Shown here: positions 1-6,088 of the stretch, one piece after another
Position numbering within the stretch: position 1 is the stretch's first letter
How the letters are laid out: each line of letters opens with the position of its first letter
Assembly (NCBI GenBank): GCA_017998495.1
Contig: JAGOCY010000057.1
Span: 1 to 7,488, forward strand
Direction of reading: 5' to 3'
DNA length: 7,488 nucleotides
From: Corallincola sp.
GTDB lineage: Bacteria > Pseudomonadota > Gammaproteobacteria > Enterobacterales > Neiellaceae
The notes under the pieces: generated by a model
The model's database searches: none
The model's input: only the letters and a program-made list of their open reading frames with translations
Told to the model about the DNA's origin: nothing
Translations under genes and position numbers: made by a program

Positions 1-1356
1 CGCCTGCAAAGCTCATTTGCCCAGGGGGTGCTGGGTGCCTCCGAGCAAATTGACTGGCTATCCGAAAAGCTCGGCTATGCCGTGAGCTACTGGGGCACCC
101 TGTTTGATAGCTGGGCTGACAATCCCCGCACTATAGACGGCATGAGTCGCCGCCTGGGTAACCTGCGCGAGGAACTCAAGGATCTGGACGACCAGATCAA
201 AGAGACCTCCTCGCAAAAGGAGTTCGGCGGGGTTGGCCTGCTTGATGCCATCCTGGGTGACACGGCTGGCCGCTCTGCCCTGCCTGAGCTGCAGCAACGC
301 CGCGCCGAGATTGAGGCCGAGATCGACCGCATTCAGGAGGCGTATGGCCAGAAGCGGTTCGGGATTGGTGAACAGCCGGAGTACCAGCCGCCCGAGCCGG
401 TCAGCTCTCGCGATACCAGCGCTGACACCAAAAAGCTGCTGGATCAGGGGGAGAAGCGGATCAGCGCCCTTGATATGCAGTATGCCGGCGAATTGGAAAA
501 GCTGCGCCTTGCTCATGAAGACCGCCTGGCAGAGATCGACAGCATGCAGATCAGCGAGGCTGAGTTGCGCCGCCGAGGATATGACAGCCTTGACGCTCTG
601 CGTGAAGAGTACCGCCAGAAAGAGGCGGACTACTTCACCCAGGAGCAGGCCAATTACATGGCCGCGCGCGAGGAGGCGATGGCCAAGGAGCTGGAAGCCG
701 ATCAGCGCAAACAAGATCAGCTGGCCGAACAAGAGCGCGAACGCATCGAGAAACAGAAGGCATACCAGCAGCAAGCCGCCAGGGATGTCATCAACTTCAC
801 CACCCAGACCATTTCCCTGACGACCGACATGCTGCAACAGTCAGGGAAAGATCAAACCTTCGTCATGAAAGCCTTGTTGGCAGCCCAGAAGCTGCTGGCT
901 ATCCCCTCGATCATCGTTGCCGGCCAGCTGGCCGAGGCCAACGCTGCCGCGTTCGCCTCCATGACCGGCGGCATGATGTCGGCAGAGGCGGCCCGCCAGA
1001 TGATGCGCATCCAAACCATGGTCTCGGTCGGCCTGGTAGCCGGCACGGCGATAGCGGGGATGGCGCACTCCGGCATCGAAGAGGTGCCCAGAGAGGGCAC
1101 CTGGTTACTCGACAAGGGGGAGCGGGTTTACACCAACCGATCAGCAGAGCGTATCGATCAGATGTATGACCAGGTGATGGTGGGCGGCAGCGCCATGGGT
1201 GCCGGCGCGGTGTTCGAGCAGCACTTGCACTTCACCGCTGACATGCAGGAGAGCGAGCGTGCGCAGCTGATCACCCAGGCAGCTAAGCAGGGATATCAGC
1301 TTTTTATCGAGGATGTCAGCAACCGTGGCCAAGGCCGCCGCATCTTGGGCATATAA
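1..1356 (+). CDS. Phage tail tape measure protein, C-terminal part (5' end outside window)
   Basis: The reading frame is open from base 1 with no stop, so the GTG at 28 is probably an internal codon and the gene starts upstream. 451 residues are visible. Codons 45-115 and about 141-266 are charged, rich in Glu, Gln, Arg and Ala, and look like long coiled coils. Codons about 289-355 form an Ala/Met/Ile-rich hydrophobic helical stretch. A conserved-looking motif follows (GIEEVPREGTWLLDKGERVY, codons 358-377), of the kind seen near the C-terminus of many tape measure proteins. Tape measure proteins set tail length, fill the tail tube and help DNA pass the cell envelope. The position directly before distal-tail and hub genes supports the call. 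No metal-binding or peptidase motif is visible in this part. The stop is TAA, 11 bases before the next gene. Identification is from composition, motif and gene order. Confidence 0.88.
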   Translation, partial: RLQSSFAQGVLGASEQIDWLSEKLGYAVSYWGTLFDSWADNPRTIDGMSRRLGNLREELKDLDDQIKETSSQKEFGGVGLLDAILGDTAGRSALPELQQRRAEIEAEIDRIQEAYGQKRFGIGEQPEYQPPEPVSSRDTSADTKKLLDQGEKRISALDMQYAGELEKLRLAHEDRLAEIDSMQISEAELRRRGYDSLDALREEYRQKEADYFTQEQANYMAAREEAMAKELEADQRKQDQLAEQERERIEKQKAYQQQAARDVINFTTQTISLTTDMLQQSGKDQTFVMKALLAAQKLLAIPSIIVAGQLAEANAAAFASMTGGMMSAEAARQMMRIQTMVSVGLVAGTAIAGMAHSGIEEVPREGTWLLDKGERVYTNRSAERIDQMYDQVMVGGSAMGAGAVFEQHLHFTADMQESERAQLITQAAKQGYQLFIEDVSNRGQGRRILGI

Positions 1357-1357
1357 C

Positions 1358-1364
1358 GGGAGGA
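1358..1364 (+). promoter_or_regulatory. Ribosome binding site that sets the GTG start at 1368
   Basis: GGGAGGA is a strong Shine-Dalgarno match in the 11-base gap after the tape measure stop. An ATG at 1366-1368 is followed at once by TGA, so it cannot start the gene. The GTG at 1368, which shares its G with that ATG, opens the 198-residue frame. Confidence 0.7.
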
Positions 1365-1367
1365 TAT

Positions 1368-1964
1368 GTGACGATATACGATTGGCCAGCAGAGTTTCGC
1401 GTCAGAGAAAACACCCTGGATCTCGAAACGAATGGGCGCTCGTTTGAATCGCCGTGGACGGGATCAGAGCAGACGGTGACGACCCCCGGCAGCAAGTGGC
1501 TGATGGAGGTCACAATGGGAAAGATGGATGCAGATGTGGGCCGCCGCCTGGAGTCGTTCATCGCCAAGCTGGACGGCAAGACCAATCGCGTCCGCTTGTG
1601 GGACTTTGCCGCCCACTTGCAGCAGACCCATGGCGCCCCGGTAGTCACTGAGGCATTGACGATGCGCACCAGTTTCACCAGCCGGGGATGGACACCGTCT
1701 ACCCTGGTGCTGCGCGATGGCGGGTGGATCCAGATCGGTGATGAGCTCAAGCTGGTGACCGCGAATGTCTGGTCTGACTCCACAGGGGCCGCCAGAATAC
1801 AGGTCGCACCTATGCTGCGAGCGGATTACCCGAGCGGTACACCGTTGGTGGTTGAGCGCCCGATGGGCCTGTTTCGGCTAGATGGTGGTGGCAAGTCTCG
1901 CCGCCTGAGCGGCCTACGCCGCGATCTCGGCACCTTGAAGTTCAAGGAGTGCTTTTATCCATGA
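1368..1964 (+). CDS. Distal tail (Dit)-like minor tail protein
   Basis: This 198-residue protein starts with GTG just after a strong ribosome binding site. In Dit proteins, a ring at the end of the tail tube joins the tube to the hub and tip. The visible support is an early beta-rich stretch (YDWPAEFRVRENTLDLETNG), then residues 44-80 running from WLMEV through a helix (DADVGRRLESFIAKLDG) to RLWDF. This beta-alpha-beta pattern with a trimming helix and an R-x-W-D strand is typical of phage distal tail proteins of this size. The C-terminal half (about 90-198) reads as further beta strands. It lies between the tape measure and hub genes, the slot held by DUF2460/gp12-type proteins in gene transfer agents and by gpM in lambda. 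Its stop overlaps the next gene by 4 bases (ATGA), suggesting coupled translation. I recognise the role by position and pattern and cannot assign a named family. Confidence 0.72.
   Translation: MTIYDWPAEFRVRENTLDLETNGRSFESPWTGSEQTVTTPGSKWLMEVTMGKMDADVGRRLESFIAKLDGKTNRVRLWDFAAHLQQTHGAPVVTEALTMRTSFTSRGWTPSTLVLRDGGWIQIGDELKLVTANVWSDSTGAARIQVAPMLRADYPSGTPLVVERPMGLFRLDGGGKSRRLSGLRRDLGTLKFKECFYP
1944..1949 (+). promoter_or_regulatory. Ribosome binding site that favours the ATG at 1961
   Basis: AAGGAG ends 11 bases before the ATG at 1961. The alternative in-frame GTG at 1949 begins inside this site and so has no room for it. The ATG at 1961 also forms an ATGA overlap with the upstream stop. Confidence 0.6.
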
Positions 1965-2545
1965 TTGTTGGCCACGATCCAGACGTGCTGGCCGCATTGA
2001 ACCAGCCGAACGTTATTGCCCTCTATGCGCTCAAGATCGACGCCCCTACCGGCGTCAGTCGTTGGCATTCTGGGCTTGGCCCTCTGGTGATCGGGGGGGA
2101 GGTCTATTACGGCGTAGGTAACATGGGGGCGGTAAGTCCGCAGCGTGAACAGCTGTCTACCTCACCCAATAAGCTCAACGTCAGTCTGGCTGCGCTCGAT
2201 GATGCCATGCTGGCCATGGTGATGAATGAGCGTCTAGTCGGGCGCCTGGCGTGGTTGTATTTAGTGGTGCTTGGCCCCGATGAAGTGCCCCTCAAGGCCT
2301 CGCTGCAATTCAAGGGGCGCATTGCCCAGACCCCGGTAAAGGTCGGCCCAACGAACACCATTGCGCTGACTATTTCCAACATTTTTGAAGAGTGGCAGAA
2401 GGGGCTGAATCGGCGCTGTACCGATGAGAGTCATAAGCGGGATCATCCCGGTGACCGATTCTTCGTCTACCAGAGCGAAATGGCCGATCGCACAATTTAT
2501 TGGGGCTCAGAAAAAGACGCCCCTAACTTCGTTTACAAGGACTAG
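1961..2545 (+). CDS. Tail hub protein, DUF2163/lambda gpL position
   Basis: The protein has 194 residues when started at ATG 1961; a GTG at 1949 would add four. Hub proteins form a ring between the distal tail protein and the tip, and guide the tape measure and DNA through the tip. The N-terminal half reads as a beta-rich domain (IALYALKIDAPTG, then WHSGLGPLVIGGEVYYGVG) that ends in a conserved-looking SPQREQLSTSPNKLNVSLAA stretch. The C-terminal part carries LNRRCTDESHKRDHPGDRFF (around residues 150-168) and an IYWG motif, which resembles the R-x-T-D...(H/Y)PGD signature of DUF2163-like hub proteins. It contains a single cysteine (Cys153). Lambda gpL by contrast binds a [4Fe-4S] cluster with four cysteines, so no such cluster is expected here. 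Two bases separate its stop from the next ATG. The family name rests on pattern and gene order. Confidence 0.75.
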   Translation: MIVGHDPDVLAALNQPNVIALYALKIDAPTGVSRWHSGLGPLVIGGEVYYGVGNMGAVSPQREQLSTSPNKLNVSLAALDDAMLAMVMNERLVGRLAWLYLVVLGPDEVPLKASLQFKGRIAQTPVKVGPTNTIALTISNIFEEWQKGLNRRCTDESHKRDHPGDRFFVYQSEMADRTIYWGSEKDAPNFVYKD

Positions 2546-2547
2546 CA

Positions 2548-2949
2548 ATGCGTCATCCTGACTGGCAAATCCGCACCATCAACACCATCCAGGCCGCCTC
2601 AGAGCGGCCTTTTTGTTGGGGTGAAAATGATTGCTGTCTGTTTGTAGCTAATGTCTGCCTGGCAGCTTGCGACAAAGACCCTGCCGCTGAATATCGCGGC
2701 CGCTACCGCACCGAAATTGGCGCCAAGCGGGTGCTGGCCAAGACCCATGGCGACATTCCTGCTGCCCTTGATGCCCTCTTTGATCGGATCCCCGTTGCCA
2801 TGGCGCAGCGTGGTGATGCGTTGGTGTTTGACGGCCCCCAGGGCCAGACCGCAGGGATCATGTGGGCGGGTAAAGTCTGGGCCATGACGGAGGCTGGCGC
2901 CCGCCCTATCCCTGACGCCATCCCACAAATTGCCTGGAGAGTTGAATAA
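2548..2949 (+). CDS. NlpC/P60-like tail assembly protein, DUF6950 type
   Basis: This 133-residue protein starts at ATG 2548, with AAGG 7 bases upstream (2537-2540). Near the N-terminus it has RPFCWGENDCCLFVA (residues 20-34). The W-G-x-N-D-C pattern is the nucleophile region of NlpC/P60-like cysteine peptidases, with Cys29 as the expected nucleophile. Residues 44-53 (EYRGRYRTEI) and a later RRGDALVF-like segment (MAQRGDALVF) match my memory of DUF6950 proteins from phage tail modules. In NlpC/P60 enzymes a histidine lies on the strand after the GD motif. Here that strand reads TAGIMWAG with no histidine, so peptidase activity is doubtful. In lambda-like phages and gene transfer agents this slot holds a wall-degrading peptidase (gpK, gp14) needed for tip assembly or entry. 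The stop overlaps the next start (TAATG). A terminator-like hairpin lies within codons 15-24. Confidence 0.82.
   Translation: MRHPDWQIRTINTIQAASERPFCWGENDCCLFVANVCLAACDKDPAAEYRGRYRTEIGAKRVLAKTHGDIPAALDALFDRIPVAMAQRGDALVFDGPQGQTAGIMWAGKVWAMTEAGARPIPDAIPQIAWRVE
2591..2617 (+). terminator. Terminator-like hairpin inside the NlpC-like gene
   Basis: The arms are AGGCCGC (2591-2597) and GCGGCCT (2604-2610), a perfect 7-bp GC-rich stem with a 6-base loop. TTTTGTT follows directly (2611-2617). This is the textbook form of a Rho-independent terminator, but it sits 43 bases inside an intact gene in the sense direction. It encodes the conserved RPFCWG region, so the T-run comes partly from Pro-Phe-Cys codons. 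It could be a chance shape, a partial attenuator, or a terminator ignored by an antiterminated late transcript. Confidence 0.4.
2936..2940 (+). promoter_or_regulatory. Ribosome binding site for the tail tip gene
   Basis: GGAGA lies 8 bases before the ATG at 2949. That ATG shares its A with the preceding TAA stop, giving a TAATG junction suited to translational coupling. Confidence 0.6.
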
Positions 2950-5807
2950 TGCCCGCAGCTGCCGCACCGATCATCGCAGGGGTAGCCGCCGGCGCGACGG
3001 CAGCTACCGTTGTCACCGTGTCCACAGCCATCGCCATTGGCACTATGGTTGCCAGTGCCACCATGATGATCATGGCCAAGAAGCCCTCGCTGGGAGATTA
3101 TCGCGGCGCCAGCGAACGCAGCCAGGTATTGAGAGCTGCGGCCAGTGATAAAACGTGCACATATGGCCGGGTGGTCTCGTCTGGACTGTTGTCGTTTTAT
3201 GCCGAGGAACCCGGTACTCAAAGCGATGGTGAGTGGGCTCATCTTGCCCTTGTCCTGGCCGGCCACAAACTCTCCCGAACGGGAGACATCTGGTTGGGTG
3301 ATGATCTCATCGGAGAGTTTGCCGGCTTTGCCTCCTATGAGGTGCATGCCGACCGCCAGACTGCAGACCCCTTCATGTTGGCCAAGTGTGCCGACTGGCG
3401 CGAGGACATGATCGGAAAGGGGATCACCTGGTTGCGGTTGTCCCTCAAGTTCAACGCCGAGAAGTTTCCTGGCGGGCTGCCAAATATCCGGGTCGAGAAG
3501 TTTGGCAAAGAGGTCTGGGATCCCCGTGATGGTAAATGGAAGTGGAGCCAGAACGCGGCGCTGATCATCCTCGATTACTACCGCTCCTGGTTGCATGTGC
3601 CGGATGACGAGATCCGCCTCAACGAGTTTATCGTTGCTGCCAATATCTGCGATGAGTTAGTGCCGATCCCAGGCGGCGGCTCCGAGCCCCGCTACGCCGT
3701 CAATTTCGAGTTTGACCTAGGCGAGCCCAGGGCCAAGATATTGGAAGCGATGCACATGGCCTGCGCGGGTCAGCCAACCTATATCGGTGGCCAGCATGGC
3801 ATCATAGTTGGGGCCTATTACGGCCCTGCCAGCGATGAGATCCGGGCGCATCAGCTGATTGGTGACTTCGAGTTGCTGCCAGAGCCGTCAAGCAGTGAGA
3901 AGATCAACCAGGTGACCGGGACGTTTGTTGATCCGACCACCTTCAAGAAGAGTGATTTTCCGGCAGTGATTGTGCCGGAGTGGGTCGAAGAGGACGGCGG
4001 GCAGCCGCTGTATGAAGATCTCGACCTGCGCTGTGTGACCAGCGAATACCACGCCCAGCGTCTGGCCAACATCATGCTGCGCCAGCGCCGCGCCGCCCGC
4101 ACTATCACCTGTCAGACCAACTTGTCAGGTTGGCGTTATCGCCCCGGCTCTACCGTCAAGCTGTATATCCCGGCCCTTGGCTTTAACGGCCCCGAGTTTC
4201 GGGTCGCTGACTGGTCATTCAGCCTCAACAATGGGGTCGAACTGACGCTACGTGAAGAGTCCCCGTTGTTCTGGGCTGATGCAATCGGCAAGCCGATGGA
4301 GCGGCCACCTCTCACCGAGTTGCCCACCGGCGGTGTGGCCATGCCGGATCAACTGCGCTATGAGGTCGAGCAGGTCGGCGAGATAGTGCAGGGGGTGCTG
4401 TCATGGCACAACGTGGGAACGATTGCCTACAACCAGGTGATCATCCAGCGCCAGGAACAAGACCAGCCGCCAGAAGTGGTGATGACGGCGCAATGCCCCG
4501 GCCAGTCGTGCCGGGTCAATGGCCTGGAGATGGGGAACTATGTGGCGCTGGTGCGCGCGGTTGCGTTGACGGGGGCCGCATCACCGGTGGCCGCCGTCAA
4601 CTTTGTGATCGCCGCGCCGCCCATGCCGCAGAGTGTGAAGGTGACCGCCGCCAACTGGTCACTGGCCTTCGTTCCGCAGTTCGCCGGCGGCCTGACCCAC
4701 GGCACTATCTGCGAATGGTACTGGTCTAAGACACGGCTCCCTCTTGAGGAGGTGCTGACCAAGTCGACACTGGCCGGTCAGGCCACCCATATGACCCTCA
4801 GCGGCTTGATGCCAGACACGGAATATTTTGTCTGGCTGCGGTCGGTGAATGCCTATGGTAAATCTGGCTTGCTGGCGGTCATTGGCAAGACGACCTATGA
4901 CGTTGAGTCCATCCTCGACATGCTCGACTCCCAGATCGGGGCCGAACACCTGCGCGAGGAGCTGCGAACCCCCATCGAGGCGATCCCCGATCTGCAAGAT
5001 GGGATGAACCACCTGGCCACGGTGACGGATGGGCTGACCCGCGTGATGGATGGCGTGAAAGCCTCCTATGAGGCGAGCGCCGAGGCTGCCCTGGAAGCGG
5101 CCACGGCCGGCGCCCTGGGCGATCTCGATCGCCGCCGCGCAGTGGGCCAGATCACCCGCGAGCAAAAGGTACAGGCTGACAACCTGGGCGCCATGGCGCG
5201 GCAGACAGAGATCATCAGCGCCGAGCTGGGGAAGACCACCGCCATGGTGCAAACCACTGGTGAGGCCGTCAGCAAGCTCAATGGCGAGGTGCGGGCCAGT
5301 TGGTACACCAAGGCTCAGGTGAACGGAGCCGGCGGCGGGTTCGGTCTGGAAGTGAAGCTGAACCCTGACGGCACTGCGCTCTCAACGTTTTTGGTCGATG
5401 CGGATGTGTTCGCTATTCTCAGCCGGGCAACCGGAGAAACCAGCAAACGCAACCCGTTCATCGTAAAAAACAACAACGTCTATATGAACCATGTGATGCT
5501 GGATACCGCCGAGGCCGGCGCCGTCATTGCCAAATATATCAACGTGCAGCACCTGGTTGGCACCCTGATCGAGGGGGCTGATATTCGGGGCGGGTCGGTA
5601 TATGGCACCACGATGAGCGCCGTTACCCTCAACGCTGGCAAGATCAACGGCGGGCAAATCAACATTGCCGACCGGTTCACCGTGGACGGCAATGGGAACG
5701 TGGTCATCAGAAGCTCGCCCGGTGGGGTAGGTATGAACCTGGACAATAATCGAATTGATATTCGGGACGAAAATAACCGTCTCCGTGTTCGCATTGGATT
5801 ACTGTGA
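2949..5807 (+). CDS. Tail tip / host specificity protein, lambda J-like
   Basis: This 952-residue protein forms the central tip and probably contacts the host receptor. Residues 4-43 are a long hydrophobic Ala/Val/Ile/Thr-rich helix, common at the start of such proteins. A J-like domain follows (CTYGRVVSSGLLSFYAEE around residues 70-88, with the Y-G-R motif at 72-74). A central hub-like part contains INQVTGTFVDPTTFKKSDFP (from residue 319). Two FnIII-like domains follow at about 469-555 and 559-652; the second carries LMPDTEYFVWLRSVNAYGKS, a typical FnIII strand pattern. A helical, Ala-rich stretch spans about 655-784. A DUF1983-like domain follows at about 785-880 (SWYTKAQVNG, then LNPDGTALSTFLVDADVFAI). 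The C-terminus has a beta repeat (LNAGKINGGQINIADRFTVD) and ends in RLRVRIGLL, a common end for these proteins. The start is fixed by GGAGA at 2936. Its stop overlaps the next ATG. Composition drops from about 67% GC (4981-5220) to about 48% in the last 25 codons. Confidence 0.9.
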   Translation: MPAAAAPIIAGVAAGATAATVVTVSTAIAIGTMVASATMMIMAKKPSLGDYRGASERSQVLRAAASDKTCTYGRVVSSGLLSFYAEEPGTQSDGEWAHLALVLAGHKLSRTGDIWLGDDLIGEFAGFASYEVHADRQTADPFMLAKCADWREDMIGKGITWLRLSLKFNAEKFPGGLPNIRVEKFGKEVWDPRDGKWKWSQNAALIILDYYRSWLHVPDDEIRLNEFIVAANICDELVPIPGGGSEPRYAVNFEFDLGEPRAKILEAMHMACAGQPTYIGGQHGIIVGAYYGPASDEIRAHQLIGDFELLPEPSSSEKINQVTGTFVDPTTFKKSDFPAVIVPEWVEEDGGQPLYEDLDLRCVTSEYHAQRLANIMLRQRRAARTITCQTNLSGWRYRPGSTVKLYIPALGFNGPEFRVADWSFSLNNGVELTLREESPLFWADAIGKPMERPPLTELPTGGVAMPDQLRYEVEQVGEIVQGVLSWHNVGTIAYNQVIIQRQEQDQPPEVVMTAQCPGQSCRVNGLEMGNYVALVRAVALTGAASPVAAVNFVIAAPPMPQSVKVTAANWSLAFVPQFAGGLTHGTICEWYWSKTRLPLEEVLTKSTLAGQATHMTLSGLMPDTEYFVWLRSVNAYGKSGLLAVIGKTTYDVESILDMLDSQIGAEHLREELRTPIEAIPDLQDGMNHLATVTDGLTRVMDGVKASYEASAEAALEAATAGALGDLDRRRAVGQITREQKVQADNLGAMARQTEIISAELGKTTAMVQTTGEAVSKLNGEVRASWYTKAQVNGAGGGFGLEVKLNPDGTALSTFLVDADVFAILSRATGETSKRNPFIVKNNNVYMNHVMLDTAEAGAVIAKYINVQHLVGTLIEGADIRGGSVYGTTMSAVTLNAGKINGGQINIADRFTVDGNGNVVIRSSPGGVGMNLDNNRIDIRDENNRLRVRIGLL

Positions 5808-6088
5808 TGGAATATGGCGTTGATATATTCGACCAGAACGGGGTAAAAGTGGTCGGGTTTGATAACCCGACCACTATTATTGATGATGTCGCCCGCCAAA
5901 TTAATGTAGTATCGTATGACCCGCCATTGGTAAATGGCTTTACGGTGACATTCAGCGACTCCCTTTCAAAAACATACCCACAACGTAGCGGGGCCGTCAG
6001 ATTAGTCTGCATCCCATATTACGATAATTTGTCACAATTAAATTCCACTCCATATTGCATGGGCTGGCTTATATTAGAGGTTGGCTAA
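5807..6088 (+). CDS. Small tail-associated protein, DUF6453-like domain start
   Basis: The protein has 93 residues from ATG 5807, which overlaps the tip gene stop (TGATG). The GTG at 5804 in the same frame would add one residue; a weak GGA at 5796-5798 fits either. It starts YGVDIFDQNGVKVVGFD (residues 3-19), a strand-turn-strand pattern that recurs twice in the next protein. The rest alternates short beta-like stretches (GFTVTFSDSL, GAVRLVCIPYY). No signal peptide or membrane helix is seen. From memory this resembles the first half of DUF6453-type proteins found between tail tip and tail fibre genes; their function is not known to me. It lacks the second half carried by its neighbour, so it may be a shortened duplicate or a separate one-domain member. 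Its DNA is AT-rich (about 43% GC over 5821-6060) and contains a perfect 12-bp inverted repeat at codons 14-23. Confidence 0.65.
   Translation: MEYGVDIFDQNGVKVVGFDNPTTIIDDVARQINVVSYDPPLVNGFTVTFSDSLSKTYPQRSGAVRLVCIPYYDNLSQLNSTPYCMGWLILEVG
5848..5875 (+). repeat. Perfect 12-bp inverted repeat (strong hairpin)
   Basis: The arms AGTGGTCGGGTT (5848-5859) and AACCCGACCACT (5864-5875) are exact reverse complements around a 4-base loop (TGAT). The following bases (ATTATTG) are AT-rich but not a T-run. It lies 41 bases after the ATG at 5807 and encodes KVVGFDNPTT. A chance match of this length with this loop size is about 4^-12 per position, so it is unlikely in 7.5 kb. Confidence 0.75.
6076..6080 (+). 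promoter_or_regulatory. Ribosome binding site that sets the ATG at 6088
   Basis: AGAGG lies 7 bases before the ATG at 6088, which overlaps the preceding TAA (TAATG). A longer in-frame start at 6055 has no good site upstream and would overlap the previous gene by 34 bases. Confidence 0.6.

Noticed and set aside
58..837. Long antisense open frame (259 codons) opposite the tape measure gene
   Set aside because: It mirrors codon bias of the GC-rich sense gene, shows no recognisable domain, and all neighbouring genes run on the + strand.
1082..1102. Perfect 8-bp inverted repeat (AGGTGCCC / GGGCACCT, 5-base loop) in the tape measure gene
   Set aside because: About one such repeat is expected by chance in a window of this size, no T-run follows, and it lies in a conserved protein motif.
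3271..3286. Palindrome TCTCCCGAACGGGAGA in the tip gene
   Set aside because: Short arms, within the range of chance, no T-run and no gene border nearby.
2703..3596. Antisense open frame of 297 codons
   Set aside because: It spans the junction of two well-supported + strand genes, has low-complexity Gly/Cys/His-rich sequence typical of shadow frames, and shows no ribosome binding site that I can support.
5465..5471. A-AAA-AAC slippery heptamer in frame in the tip gene
   Set aside because: A -1 shift would give about 36 more codons ending at 5579-5581 and cut off the conserved C-terminus. No downstream product benefits, and the sequence is explained by Lys-Asn codons in the DUF1983-like domain.
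6055..6087. Extended start for the 242-residue protein
   Set aside because: It would overlap the previous gene by 34 bases and lacks a good ribosome binding site, while ATG 6088 has AGAGG at the right distance and a TAATG junction.
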